Assembly: GCA_965199905.1 (NCBI GenBank)
Contig: OZ241366.1
Location: 5,146,001-5,210,000 of the forward strand
Source: Ilyomonas sp965199905
GTDB lineage: Bacteria; Bacteroidota; Bacteroidia; Chitinophagales; Chitinophagaceae
Direction: 5' to 3'
Length of the DNA: 64,000 nt
Below the pieces are notes generated by a model. That model made no database searches. It was not told the DNA's origin and saw nothing but the letters and a program-made list of their open reading frames with translations. Positions 43,879 to 52,769 of this stretch are shown here, one piece after another. Numbering within the stretch: the first letter of the stretch is position 1; each line of letters opens with the position of its first letter. The position numbers and the translations under genes are program-made.

Positions 43879-43940
43879 ATGAACAGGATACATTGGTTAA
43901 TGGCATTGCGTTGCAAGACCTGCTTGAATTACTTCGGTAA
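43848..43940 (+). CDS. Small 30-residue protein
   Basis: ATG at 43848 to TAA at 43940. It reads METETKIKMLNEQDTLVNGI then ALQDLLELLR, a plausible amphipathic helix. The start overlaps the end of the previous gene by 31 bases, and the next gene starts 17 bases after its stop, which is a pattern of translational coupling. No homologue is recognised. Confidence 0.4.
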   Translation: METETKIKMLNEQDTLVNGIALQDLLELLR

Positions 43941-43957
43941 AGCTAATTTTTATAAAG

Positions 43958-44410
43958 ATGAGTTTGTATATTTTCCTGGATATTGATGGTGTAATGGTTC
44001 CTGCAAAAGGATGGAAAGCGCCTGAACTGATGACGTATGGTTTTCTTAACTTCAGTGCAAAAGCGGTGGCAGCGTTACATACTTTGCTTGCGCCTGATGC
44101 CGTTATTATACTTACCACATCTCACAAATAAAGCTTCATTTTACTTCAATGGAAAAATATTTTCAGGCGAAGAGGCATTGCAGGTGTTGCAATACAATCG
44201 CTTCCCCATAATACAGCCAGCCTAACCCGTAAAGATGAAATACTAAACTGGTTTGCAGCCAATGGCGCACCGGATGATTTTATAATAATAAATGATGATA
44301 CGCGCTTGAATGATCTTCCCGGCAACCTGAAACAAAAGCTTGTTTTGACAAGTTCATATATTGGTTTAACAGAAGAAAGCCTGGCAAAAATAAACCTGCT
44401 ACAGGGTTGA
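43958..44410 (+). pseudogene. HAD-domain protein interrupted by an in-frame TAA
   Basis: Codons 1-57 read MSLYIFLDIDGVMVPAKGWK and later DAVIILTTSHK; the DxD motif (DIDGV) and the second HAD motif (LTTS) are present. Codon 58 is TAA (44129-44131). The same frame then continues for 92 codons with WKNIFRRRGIAGVAIQSL, TRKDEILNWFAANG, FIIINDDTRLND and QKLVLTSSYIGLTEESL to TGA at 44408-44410. DD after III is the third HAD motif. There is no frameshift; a single substitution would restore a 150-residue protein. It belongs to the HAD type found in RNA-repair-like contexts, from memory. Confidence 0.7.
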
Positions 44411-44473
44411 GTAAATGAATACATACAGCCCGAAAGAACTCAACATTTTTGCCCAATAATTGTTGTTTGTTCT

Positions 44474-45205
44474 TTAAAAATACCTGTCGATACTAATACC
44501 GAAAGTGGTCAATAAATTCTCTCGTTTCGTTCGGTTGATACGATTGTAATTGAGGCTCGCTGTGAGGCTGAGCCACTGCCGTAGTTTTACTGACACCGTG
44601 TTGTTCAGATTCAGAATATAATCGTTAATAGAGATGATGGATGGCTGCACAAAATTGGTTCCGTTGAAGCTAACAATGTCTTTAATAACGAACTTATACT
44701 TCACCCGTAACGAATTGCGCACCGTGCTGTACACATCCTGCCCGAGCGAGGCGTCGACCAGGTTATTGGCTTCATACAGGAAGCCATCACTAATGCTCAA
44801 TTGCATTTTGGGAGAGTCAAGAATCGTGAAGCCAACGCCGCCGCCAGCCTGCACTTTATAATTAATTTTGAGAGAATAACTGCTTTGATAATTTGCCAGC
44901 GCCCACTCGTAAAGGGCAGATTTTCCCTTGCCAAAATCGAGGTTGGCCGAGGTAAAGAAATCATTGTTGGTAAGCAGTTTGTTTTGCTGACCATAGATAT
45001 AATTTGCGGAGCTGTTGAAGGCAATCTTCGGCTGGCTGATATCATAATTAACGCCTGTATTCAGTAAGTACGCATGAGCCGCTTCGGTTTTGTTAAGCGA
45101 GCCGGTGCCAAGAAAGCGGAAGCGGTAATGCGTGCTGTCATTGAATTGCGCAAATACATCAGCAGTAATGAATAAAGAAAAAAAGAGAGCAGTGATTTTC
45201 AGCAT
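44474..45205 (-). CDS. Outer-membrane beta-barrel protein (DUF481-like)
   Basis: 243 residues with a signal peptide (LKITALFFSLFITADVFAQ). The mature part has alternating hydrophobic strands and ends with an aromatic residue (TFGISIDRYF), the C-terminal signature of outer-membrane barrels. KINYKVQAGGGVGFTILDSP, SLRVKYKF and LSLTASLNYNRIN fit DUF481-type proteins. Function is unknown. Divergent from the membrane glycosyltransferase gene. Confidence 0.7.
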   Translation of the reverse strand: MLKITALFFSLFITADVFAQFNDSTHYRFRFLGTGSLNKTEAAHAYLLNTGVNYDISQPKIAFNSSANYIYGQQNKLLTNNDFFTSANLDFGKGKSALYEWALANYQSSYSLKINYKVQAGGGVGFTILDSPKMQLSISDGFLYEANNLVDASLGQDVYSTVRNSLRVKYKFVIKDIVSFNGTNFVQPSIISINDYILNLNNTVSVKLRQWLSLTASLNYNRINRTKRENLLTTFGISIDRYF

Positions 45206-45311
45206 GCTGCAAAGGTCTTATAAAATGAGTAAACACTTAGTAACGGCAATCGAAAGAACAACGAGGGTAAAAGATGTGAAACGGCTGTATCTTTCGCACA
45301 AACTCCTGCAC

Positions 45312-46859
45312 ATGAAAAGAAAGAACGAAGGGTTTTTACTGCTGCTTGTTCTTCTCAGGATCATCATTCCTTACCTGTTACAAAATGGCATGTACGAGCC
45401 GCACCGCGATGAGTTTTTATACCTCGCAGAAGGCAATCATCCCGCCGCTGGTTTTATGGAAGTGCCGCCGCTGCTTAGTTGGTTTGCGTGGCTTACGCAC
45501 CAGCTTGGTGATGGCATGTTTTGGATAAAACTATGGCCTTCCCTGTTTGGTGCCGCTACATTGTACGTGATGGGCAGACTGGTATTATTGCTTGGCGGCG
45601 GGCGGTTTGCCTTGTTGCTTCTTTTCCTGTCTTTCGTGTTTAATGTGTATCTGCGCGTGTTCTTTTTATTTCAGCCAAACCCACCCGAAATATTCTTTTG
45701 GACGATGATTGTGTTCAGTACAATTCGTTATGTACAGACAAACAAAAGCGGCTGGCTGTACCTGTTTGGCGTATGCGTTGGGTTTGGTATGCTCAGTAAA
45801 TATTCAGTGTTGTTTTATACAGTAAGTGTACTATGTGGTTTTTTGTTAACGAGGCATCGAAGTGTATTTGGCAAGATGCATTTCTGGCTGGCTTGCGGGG
45901 TAGGGTTCGTAATCTTTTTGCCCAATTTATATTGGCAATACACACATCATTTCCCGGTTGTGTACCACATGAATGAGTTGCGGGAAACACAATTGCAATA
46001 TATAAGCCCTATGCAATTTTTAGCCGGTCAGATACTGATGTTTCTTCCATGCTTTTTTATCTGGCTGTGTGGGTTGTATAATGTTTTGTTTTCGCGCAGC
46101 AATAAGCTTTACCGCTTTGTTGGCTTTGCTTATATTTTCGTCATTCTCATTTTGCTGGCAGGTCATGGAAAAAACTATTATGCATTGGGCGCTTATCCTG
46201 TATTGCTGGCTTTTGGATCTTATCACCTGGAGAAGTTTACGGCAGTAAAACGGAAAGCGTTGCGGTATGCTTTGGTGATAGTTCCAATAATAATTGGTAT
46301 TTGGTTTTTGCCAATGGGTTTGCCAATCGCTGCGCCAGGCAAATTGGCAGGTTTATATAAACGATGGGGACTCGATAAAACCGGCGCTTTAAAATGGGAA
46401 GACCTTGCGGAACATCCTTTACCACAAGATTTTGCTGACATGCTGGGCTGGGAAGAAATGACGAAAAAAGTAGCAGCGGCTTATCATTCTTTAACGCCGG
46501 AAGAGAAAAAGAATGCTGTTATCTTTTGCAATAACTATGGCATGGCTGGCGCCGTTAATTTTTATGGTAAAAAATACAAACTGCCGGAAGCTTACAGCGA
46601 CAACGCTTCCTTTCTTTACTGGATACCTGATAGTATAAAAATGCAAAACCTGATATTGGTTTGTACCGACTCTGATGAACTGCAGCAGCCTTATGTAAAG
46701 AACTTTAGAGAAGTTTATTTTTCAGACAGCGTTACGAATCCGTTTGCAAGAGAATATGGCGATTATATAGCTGTAGAAAAAGGTGCAAATGATTCATTCC
46801 AGATTTTTTTTCGGGAGAAGCTCCAGAAGGATAAGGAGAAGCTGGAAGGGAAGAAGTGA
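45312..46859 (+). CDS. Family 39-like membrane glycosyltransferase
   Basis: 515 residues from the ATG at 45312; a longer frame (ATG at 45222 or before) would overlap the divergent gene's promoter. About 10 membrane segments. The first periplasmic loop has YEPHRDEFLYLAEGNHPAAG with the Asp-Glu pair used by GT39/ArnT-like (PMT_2) enzymes, and FMEVPPLLSWFAWL follows. Uses a lipid-linked sugar donor. The C-terminal soluble domain (from about residue 360) includes NNYGMAGAVNFYGKKYKLPE. A TATCTTTCGC promoter-like motif lies just before the start. Confidence 0.82.
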   Translation: MKRKNEGFLLLLVLLRIIIPYLLQNGMYEPHRDEFLYLAEGNHPAAGFMEVPPLLSWFAWLTHQLGDGMFWIKLWPSLFGAATLYVMGRLVLLLGGGRFALLLLFLSFVFNVYLRVFFLFQPNPPEIFFWTMIVFSTIRYVQTNKSGWLYLFGVCVGFGMLSKYSVLFYTVSVLCGFLLTRHRSVFGKMHFWLACGVGFVIFLPNLYWQYTHHFPVVYHMNELRETQLQYISPMQFLAGQILMFLPCFFIWLCGLYNVLFSRSNKLYRFVGFAYIFVILILLAGHGKNYYALGAYPVLLAFGSYHLEKFTAVKRKALRYALVIVPIIIGIWFLPMGLPIAAPGKLAGLYKRWGLDKTGALKWEDLAEHPLPQDFADMLGWEEMTKKVAAAYHSLTPEEKKNAVIFCNNYGMAGAVNFYGKKYKLPEAYSDNASFLYWIPDSIKMQNLILVCTDSDELQQPYVKNFREVYFSDSVTNPFAREYGDYIAVEKGANDSFQIFFREKLQKDKEKLEGKK

Positions 46860-46924
46860 GTGGTTGGCAGATGACAGATGGTAGTTTGTAGTTCATAGCG
46901 AGGACTTTGTTTTATCATCTTACA

Positions 46925-46980
46925 ATCATTAAGAAAATTTTTGTGAACCGTTGTGTTCTTTTTTGTCTTCGTGGCTACAA
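46925..46980 (+). repeat. TTTGTG-type simple repeat
   Basis: TTTTGTGAACCGTTGTGTTC then TTTTTTGTCTTCGTGGCTAC: short repeated words of a kind scattered in Bacteroidota intergenic DNA. It lies between the glycosyltransferase stop and family-A copy A8. Confidence 0.4.
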
Positions 46981-47000
46981 AAGTTTATTCATTGTATAGA

Positions 47001-47106
47001 ACGCTGATGTGTGATTTCATTGTCTCTTACTTAAAAGAGACAATGAAACAAATATTTGATTGCAAGGGACGATAGAGAAGAGAGACAGACGATGGTTACA
47101 TAAAGA
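47001..47106 (+). repeat. Dispersed structured element, family A, copy A8 (partial)
   Basis: AACGCTGATGTGTGA, a central hairpin, TTTGATTGCAAGGGACGATA and CAGACGATGGTTACATAA match copy A3 in order; the outermost ends are lost. The hairpin arms are CATTGTCTCTT (47018-47028) and AAGAGACAATG (47035-47045), an 11-bp perfect stem, again of different sequence from other copies. Confidence 0.7.
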
Positions 47107-47159
47107 AAAAACACTTACATCATCGGCGTGTGATGTTGTGTGATAAAGAATAAAAAGAA

Positions 47160-47189
47160 AAGCCTGCAAACGTTAGAGTTTGCAGGCTT
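47160..47189 (-). terminator. Rho-independent terminator after the DUF1080 gene
   Basis: AAGCCTGCAAAC and GTTTGCAGGCTT form a 12-bp stem with loop GTTAGA. On the minus strand it is followed by TTCTTTTTATTC. It ends the DUF1080 transcript and may also stop the plus-strand glycosyltransferase. Confidence 0.75.
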
Positions 47190-47213
47190 CATTATGGTTC
47201 GTTGAGTAAGTAA

Positions 47214-47981
47214 TTACAGATTGCGAATCCAGATGTTGCGGAAGCTTAACGGTTCGCTTTTGTCGCCGTGCGCCTGTAGCTTGATCGGCTCTGCGCCATG
47301 TGCGTGGCGATAAGCCGGCGTGCCAATGTATTGCGTAGGTCCTTTAAGCTCGGTGTGGTTTTGAACCAACACGCCATTGTGAAACACGGTTACATAAGCC
47401 GGTGTTTTTACAGAGCTGTCTGTATTAAAGTGCGGTGCCGTCCAGATAACGTCGTAGGTCTGCCACACATCATCCGGCTTGCAGGCATTTGCCAGCGGCG
47501 GCGTTTGTTTATACACCGAGCCGGCTTGTCCGTTTACATATGTTGTATTGTTGTAGTTGTCGAGTATTTGTAACTCATAACCATCGTCGCCAGGGCCGGT
47601 AGAAGCTAAAAATAAACCACTGTTGCCGCGGGCCTGGCCCGTGCCGGTAAGTGTTTTTGGTTCCTTCCATTCAATGTGCAATTGATAATCCATAAAGGAT
47701 TGTTTTGTGCGAATGTTGCCGGTGGTTTTATCAACGGTCAATATCCCTTTGTCTACTTTCCAGGGCGCCGGCTTTGTGCTGTCGCTTACCAAAACCCATT
47801 GGTCTAAATTTTTGCCATCAAATAATATAATAGCGTCGGAAGGCGCGTCGCTGTTCATTTTGCCGGGCGTTACTACGGGCGGTACCGGTGAATAGATTTC
47901 GGTTTCTTCCGGCGTTGTTTGCGCCTGTGCTATAGAAATAAACCCAATAGCTGCGATAGTGAGAACGTGTTTTATCTTCAT
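47214..47981 (-). CDS. Secreted DUF1080 protein (3-keto-disaccharide hydrolase family)
   Basis: 255 residues with a signal peptide (VLTIAAIGFISIAQAQ). The domain begins IILFDGKNLDQWVLVS and has YQLHIEWKEPK, RGNSGLFLAS, YELQILDNYNN and AGSVYKQTPPL, all usual for the concanavalin-like DUF1080 fold. Proteins of this family cleave 3-keto-sugars or act in glycoside metabolism. It ends with LQAHGDKSEPLSFRNIWIRN. The upstream gene (9 bases away) encodes an exported isomerase-like protein, and the pair is probably one operon. Confidence 0.88.
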   Translation of the reverse strand: MKIKHVLTIAAIGFISIAQAQTTPEETEIYSPVPPVVTPGKMNSDAPSDAIILFDGKNLDQWVLVSDSTKPAPWKVDKGILTVDKTTGNIRTKQSFMDYQLHIEWKEPKTLTGTGQARGNSGLFLASTGPGDDGYELQILDNYNNTTYVNGQAGSVYKQTPPLANACKPDDVWQTYDVIWTAPHFNTDSSVKTPAYVTVFHNGVLVQNHTELKGPTQYIGTPAYRHAHGAEPIKLQAHGDKSEPLSFRNIWIRNL

Positions 47982-47990
47982 ATAAACTGG

Positions 47991-48866
47991 TTAAACAAGA
48001 TTTGCTTTTACATATTTATAATCGGCTACAATGGCTTCTTCAGGCGGCATGTCAGTAAAGGCTTCCTGCTCTATGAAAAAGGTTTTGAAGCCCGCTTCTT
48101 TTTTGTGCATGAATATTTCCTTGAAGTCAACTGTTCCCCTGCCCACTATGGTAGATTCGCGGTTGGCAGCTTTCGATATATCTTTTACATGCCACATAGG
48201 GAAACGGCCGGGATATTTGCGAAACCATTCATCCGGTTTTTCACCTGAATAAATCACCCAGTACAAATCCATTTCGAACCATACAAGGTCTTTCTGCGTG
48301 CCTTTTAAAAGCACTTCATAACCACAGGTGCCATCGGTTTTAACAAATTCAAAATTGTGATTGTGATAAGCGAATTTCAGTCCTGCTTTTTTACACATTT
48401 CACCTGCTTTATTAAACCTGTCAACAAGCATTTTAAAAGTGTCCATGCTTCTTTTGTCTTCTGCAAACCAGGGCTGCGTCAGGTAGTCATGACCCAACGT
48501 TTTTGCGTCTTCAATGGCATACTTAAGCTGGTCTTCATCGTTGTTAAAAAGGAAGTCGTTAATGGCAACATGAGCGCTGGTACTTTTGAGTTTGTACTTA
48601 TCCAGTAACGCTTTAGTTTCCTGAATGGTTTTGCCAAAATACATGCGCTTGTTATAGCCAAACAGCTCAACGTTGTTGTAACCAACTTCAGCAATGTGCT
48701 TTAGCGTGCCGTCAAGGTCTTTGGCAGCATCTTCTTTTACTGTCCAGAGCTGCAAGCCAATCATACTGCTTGCTGAGGGAGCAGCAAACATATTTTTTGG
48801 CGACAGCAACATAATAGCGGAAGCAGCACCGGTCTGCTTCAGGAACGTTCTACGTGATGTGTTCAT
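47991..48866 (-). CDS. Exported sugar phosphate isomerase/epimerase-like protein
   Basis: 291 residues from the ATG at 48866 (MNTSRRTFLKQTGAASAIML). The SRRTFLKQ sequence followed by a hydrophobic stretch is a Tat signal, so it is exported folded. TIM barrel of the AP endonuclease 2 / xylose isomerase-like type: MIGLQLWTVKEDAAKDLDGT, GYNNVELFGYN, FAYHNHNFEF, VWFEMDLYWVIYSG and VGRGTVDFKEIF. Members act on keto-sugars and myo-inositol-like substrates. With the DUF1080 neighbour it suggests a periplasmic 3-keto-glycoside pathway; the oxidoreductase is not nearby. Confidence 0.88.
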   Translation of the reverse strand: MNTSRRTFLKQTGAASAIMLLSPKNMFAAPSASSMIGLQLWTVKEDAAKDLDGTLKHIAEVGYNNVELFGYNKRMYFGKTIQETKALLDKYKLKSTSAHVAINDFLFNNDEDQLKYAIEDAKTLGHDYLTQPWFAEDKRSMDTFKMLVDRFNKAGEMCKKAGLKFAYHNHNFEFVKTDGTCGYEVLLKGTQKDLVWFEMDLYWVIYSGEKPDEWFRKYPGRFPMWHVKDISKAANRESTIVGRGTVDFKEIFMHKKEAGFKTFFIEQEAFTDMPPEEAIVADYKYVKANLV

Positions 48867-48987
48867 GTTATTACTTTTCAAATGGTGAAGCAAAGCTATT
48901 GTTTATTGATTATGGTTAATTGTTTAATGTTAATTGAAAAGCTGCGATTGTTTACAGGCAATCAATCGCAATAATCAATTCTCTTTA

Positions 48988-51129
48988 TTACTCTGTTAAT
49001 TTCAAAAATTCATCTTCATCAATAATTCGGATGGTGTTGATCTTTTTTGCTTTTTCTAATTTACTGCCTGCATCTTCACCCACCACGAGATAATTCAGTT
49101 TGCTGCTGATGCCACTCAATATTTTACCGCCATGTTGTTCCACCAATTCTTCGGCTTTGCTCCGCGTTAGTTTGGTGAGACTGCCGGTGAACAAAAAGGT
49201 TTGATCCTGCAACGTACTTTTTTCGCTGTTGTGCTGTTTCTTTATATTGTTCATCTGCAAACCAAGCGATTCCAGCTCGCGAAGTATGGCAATGTTCTGC
49301 TCATTGGAAAAGAAATGCTGTACGCTTTTGGAGACTTTGGTGCCTATATCTTCTAACTCCAGTAATTGTTCTTCTGTCATGTTTATGAAATTGAAAATAT
49401 TACTGACTGAATTGGCTAATGTTTTGGCTGTTGTTTCACCAATATAGCGAATGCCAAGCGCATAAATAAGGCGATACAAAGGCTGTTGCTTCGAAGCTTC
49501 GATAGACTGCGTGAGATTATTGATAGATTTTTTACCAAAGCCTTCAAGCTGGCTGATTGTAGTAAAGTCAAGTTTATAAATGCCGGGCACATCGGGCAAT
49601 AAACCGAGCTTATTGAACTTCTGCACATTGGCTTCGCCAAAATGTTTGATGTCCATGGCATCTTTACTCACAAAATGAATAATGCGCTCTAATACCTGTG
49701 CCGGGCATTCAATATTCGGGCAACGCCAAACCGCTTCCTCTTCTTCTTTAAAAAGCTTGCTGTGGCAGGCAGGGCAATGTGTTGGGTAAACAATCACTTC
49801 TTCATCGCCGGTGCGTAGTTCGGGTAATGATTTTACAATCTGTGGTATCACATCGCCGGCGCGTTCCACTAAAACAGCGTCGCCAATGCGCAGGTCTTTT
49901 TCCTTAATGTAATCTTCATTGTGTATGGAAATGCGGCTTACCGTTACACCACCAATGTGCACGGGATCAATTTTGGCAACCGGTGTTACTGCGCCTGTTC
50001 TGCCGACATTGAATTCAATTTCTTTAAATTTACTGGTAGCTTGCCTCGCCTTAAATTTAAAAGCAATTGCCCAGCGCGGATGATGCGAAGTCATGCCAAG
50101 TTTATCCTGTAGCTGCAGGTCATTTACTTTAATAACCATGCCGTCTACTTCATAAGGCATCTTGTCCCTGTTGCTTTCAAATTCATGGCAATACTGGATC
50201 ACTTCATCAATGCCTTTCAGTACGCGCTTTTCCTTTACAGGACTTCTGAAACCTAAGCTCCACAGAAGTTCCAGCGAGCCGGAGTGTGTGGTAAAAGGCG
50301 CATCTTTCTTCTTTAGATTTTCTTTCGAATGATCTGTTTCATCAGATACTTTCACGCCTTCCGTTGTGGTGTAATCGCTGATGTGATATAAGAATGCCTC
50401 CAGCCCACGCTTGCCCACTACTTTTGAATCAATCATGCGAAGAGAGCCGCTTGCTGCATTACGTGGATTTGCCAGTAAAGGCAAGCCGGCTTCCATGCGT
50501 CCATCGTTAAATTTTTTAAACCTCTCGTTGGGTATAATCACTTCTCCGCGTATTTCAATTTCATCAATACCATACTTTGAAAAAGGAGCTGAAAGTGGAA
50601 TGGAACGAATCTGTTTTATGTTGGTGGTAATGTCTTCGCCCTGTACACCATCGCCACGCGTAACGCCGCGTAACAGATGATCATTCTTATAAACTAATGA
50701 AATACTTGCGCCATCAAACTTTGGCTCAGCGCAGTATTCTATCACATCAAGCTTTGCTGCCTCCCGTGCTTTTTTGTCCCAGTCGTTTAAATCATCGGCA
50801 TTATAAGAATTGGCAAGTGATAACATTGGTACAATATGTTGTGTTGTGGGGAACGATTTGGTTAAACCTTTGCCTACACGTTGCGTTGGCGAATCTGGCG
50901 TTACCAATGTCGGGTATGCCGTTTCAATGGCTACCAAAGCTTTGTACAATGAATCGTATTCATAATCTGATACCAGCGGTTCGTCCATCACATAATACCG
51001 GTATTCATGAAAGCGAAGCACATCACGAAGAAGCGGTAAATCTTTTTCAGTAACCTGTTGCTGATGTTGTAAAAAATGGCTGGTCTGCTTCTGCAGCTTT
51101 CTTGTTTCGTCCGGCGAATACATACACAA
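48988..51129 (-). CDS. ligA: NAD-dependent DNA ligase
   Basis: 713 residues. Seals nicks using NAD+. The N-terminal Ia domain has FHEYRYYVMDEPLVSDYEYD. The catalytic Lys137 is in CAEPKFDGASISLVY. The OB domain is followed by a four-Cys zinc finger near residue 450 (CPACHSKLF and RCPNIECPAQVLERI), then helix-hairpin-helix repeats (EGFGKKSINNL, LEDIGTKVSKSV), and a C-terminal BRCT domain (FLFTGSLTKLTRSKAEELVE). Start is MCMYSPDE or Met3. Complete and typical; a repeat-rich spacer lies upstream. Confidence 0.97.
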   Translation of the reverse strand: MCMYSPDETRKLQKQTSHFLQHQQQVTEKDLPLLRDVLRFHEYRYYVMDEPLVSDYEYDSLYKALVAIETAYPTLVTPDSPTQRVGKGLTKSFPTTQHIVPMLSLANSYNADDLNDWDKKAREAAKLDVIEYCAEPKFDGASISLVYKNDHLLRGVTRGDGVQGEDITTNIKQIRSIPLSAPFSKYGIDEIEIRGEVIIPNERFKKFNDGRMEAGLPLLANPRNAASGSLRMIDSKVVGKRGLEAFLYHISDYTTTEGVKVSDETDHSKENLKKKDAPFTTHSGSLELLWSLGFRSPVKEKRVLKGIDEVIQYCHEFESNRDKMPYEVDGMVIKVNDLQLQDKLGMTSHHPRWAIAFKFKARQATSKFKEIEFNVGRTGAVTPVAKIDPVHIGGVTVSRISIHNEDYIKEKDLRIGDAVLVERAGDVIPQIVKSLPELRTGDEEVIVYPTHCPACHSKLFKEEEEAVWRCPNIECPAQVLERIIHFVSKDAMDIKHFGEANVQKFNKLGLLPDVPGIYKLDFTTISQLEGFGKKSINNLTQSIEASKQQPLYRLIYALGIRYIGETTAKTLANSVSNIFNFINMTEEQLLELEDIGTKVSKSVQHFFSNEQNIAILRELESLGLQMNNIKKQHNSEKSTLQDQTFLFTGSLTKLTRSKAEELVEQHGGKILSGISSKLNYLVVGEDAGSKLEKAKKINTIRIIDEDEFLKLTE

Positions 51130-51613
51130 AAGTTGGGTGGTAAAAATAGGACGCAGAATTATGAATTGTGAATTATGGATGATGAATTATTATTGTTACA
51201 ATCAAGAAACCATGAGATGTAATTGATGATTACGTACAAGGGCTTTTCAAACTTTTTATAGGATGGAAAGAACAGGCTGGCAGCTAAAGTTTCAAAGAGA
51301 AAATAGACGAACGATGGTAACATAACCTGTATTTCATTTCAAATAACCCGCTCCGGAATTTTATACAATCCGTAGTTCATAATTCATCATCGTTTTTGTA
51401 TCACCTGCAAACAGTTTTTGTCCGGTAGTGTTACACTTCTAAAATGATGCTGCCGGATGCAACCTCGCCCGGCTCTTCGCTTTGCGCCTTTCGAAAAATC
51501 TTTTCAGCCGCTCATCATTCTATATAACCGTTCGGCGCGGGATGAAGTTTTTTGTGGCACAGTCCGGCATAATCCTGCGACTAAGGATTGCATCAACAGT
51601 AAAAATAAATTTT
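51130..51613. repeat. Repeat-rich gap after ligA, with partial family-A copy A9
   Basis: Right-end words of family A (GACGAACGATGGTAACATAA, CCTGTATTTCATTTCAAATA) lie at about 51305-51344. Simple words ATTATGAATTGTGAATTATG at 51160 and CATAATTCATCATC at 51377 are inverted relative to each other. The rest (51400-51613) shows no gene; a frame from 51482 runs into the secreted-protein gene below but has no signal or conservation. Confidence 0.5.
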
Positions 51614-52048
51614 ATGAAAAAGCTATTAATATTCTTACCGGTAATGTTCATTGTAACACTGGTTTTCCCAAACAATATTTCACTTTTCTCCGGTTATCAT
51701 AAGGTACAAAAAGAAATCAACCTGGCAATGTTTACCAACAATAACTATAGCGCTTCTTCTTACGATGCAGCCAGGGCAAGCGTGGAAGTAACCGTGTCGA
51801 AAGTGAATGAGAACAAAGTAACAGTGCTGAACAGGAAAACGTTCAACTTCCTGCAACTGAAGCAATATCCATGTGCTGCAAACGCCATTAACAACACAGT
51901 AAAAATTGCCGGCAACTTAAAGAGCAGCGATTTATTAATGGTAACTTATACCATCACTTACAATACGGATGGCAGCGTTCTGAGATTTCAAAACAGCGAA
52001 CTGATCAGCAAAGAGACTTTGAAGGATAACATCAAAATCAACATCTAA
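51614..52048 (+). CDS. Small secreted hypothetical protein
   Basis: 144 residues from the ATG at 51614, where a signal peptide begins (MKKLLIFLPVMFIVTLVFPN). The frame is open upstream, but only this start gives an export signal. The mature part is rich in beta-strand-like segments (SVEVTVSKVNENKVTVLNRK, and LLMVTYTITYNTDGSVLRF). No family is recognised. It lies between the repeat-rich gap and the convergent OsmC gene. Confidence 0.55.
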   Translation: MKKLLIFLPVMFIVTLVFPNNISLFSGYHKVQKEINLAMFTNNNYSASSYDAARASVEVTVSKVNENKVTVLNRKTFNFLQLKQYPCAANAINNTVKIAGNLKSSDLLMVTYTITYNTDGSVLRFQNSELISKETLKDNIKINI

Positions 52049-52215
52049 AAGTCTGAACGACCGGAAGATTTTTATACATCATACAATTCTAAACCTGGTA
52101 AAAAACAACCGGCTTATAACGTTACAAAAAACACTAATTCTAAACTGATAAAAGAGTAACAGTCCTGAACTCTAAACATTAACTCTTTTGTTCTAAAGCT
52201 CTTCGTAAGATTGTT

Positions 52216-52683
52216 TTACACAAACAAATACATAGGCTGATGGCTAACGGGAAAATTGCACGAGTTGGCAATGAAGCAAAGCTTGTTAGCCTGCTGATGT
52301 AATGTTTGCAACAATTCCTCATCCGCTTTTCCTTCAATTGTTATCTCAGGCTTAAGCGATACTCCGGTAAAACGACCGCCACCATCCGGCGTATTTTGCA
52401 TGGTACCGACAGGCTTATCAACATAAGCTGTAATAACAATTTTATTGACGGCACACAAGTGAAGATACCAAAGCATATGGCAGGAAGATAAAGAAGCCAC
52501 CAGCAATTCTTCCGGGTTATATCTTGATTGGTTGCCGGGATAAAAAGCTTCTGAAGTACCCTGTATTGCTGGCTTTCCGGCTACTTCAATAATGTGATCA
52601 CGTTCGTAAGCTTTGTAATCTTTCGTGCCTTCGCCTGTATTGCCCGTCCAGGTGATAACAGGATAGTAATGATGTTCTTTCAT
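52216..52683 (-). CDS. OsmC family peroxiredoxin
   Basis: 155 residues, cytoplasmic. Thiol peroxidase family that reduces organic hydroperoxides. The first cysteine region is LLVASLSSCHMLWYLHLC, and the second is ANKLCFIANSCNFPVSHQP; the two reactive cysteines of the OsmC/Ohr family are in these segments. GTSEAFYPGNQSRYNPEELL is also typical. Divergent from a lipoprotein gene. Its partner reductase is not seen. Confidence 0.9.
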   Translation of the reverse strand: MKEHHYYPVITWTGNTGEGTKDYKAYERDHIIEVAGKPAIQGTSEAFYPGNQSRYNPEELLVASLSSCHMLWYLHLCAVNKIVITAYVDKPVGTMQNTPDGGGRFTGVSLKPEITIEGKADEELLQTLHQQANKLCFIANSCNFPVSHQPMYLFV

Positions 52684-52769
52684 TTGTAAATCAAGCGATG
52701 TTTAACAGTGTAATAAAAGCCGGAGAATGATTGCACAACTTTGGTATCATTCCTGCAAAAACGGAAGCT

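Noticed and set aside
45132..45311. 60 extra residues at the start of the membrane glycosyltransferase
   Set aside because: It overlaps the 5' end of the divergent outer-membrane protein gene, and the hydrophobic family start follows the ATG at 45312.
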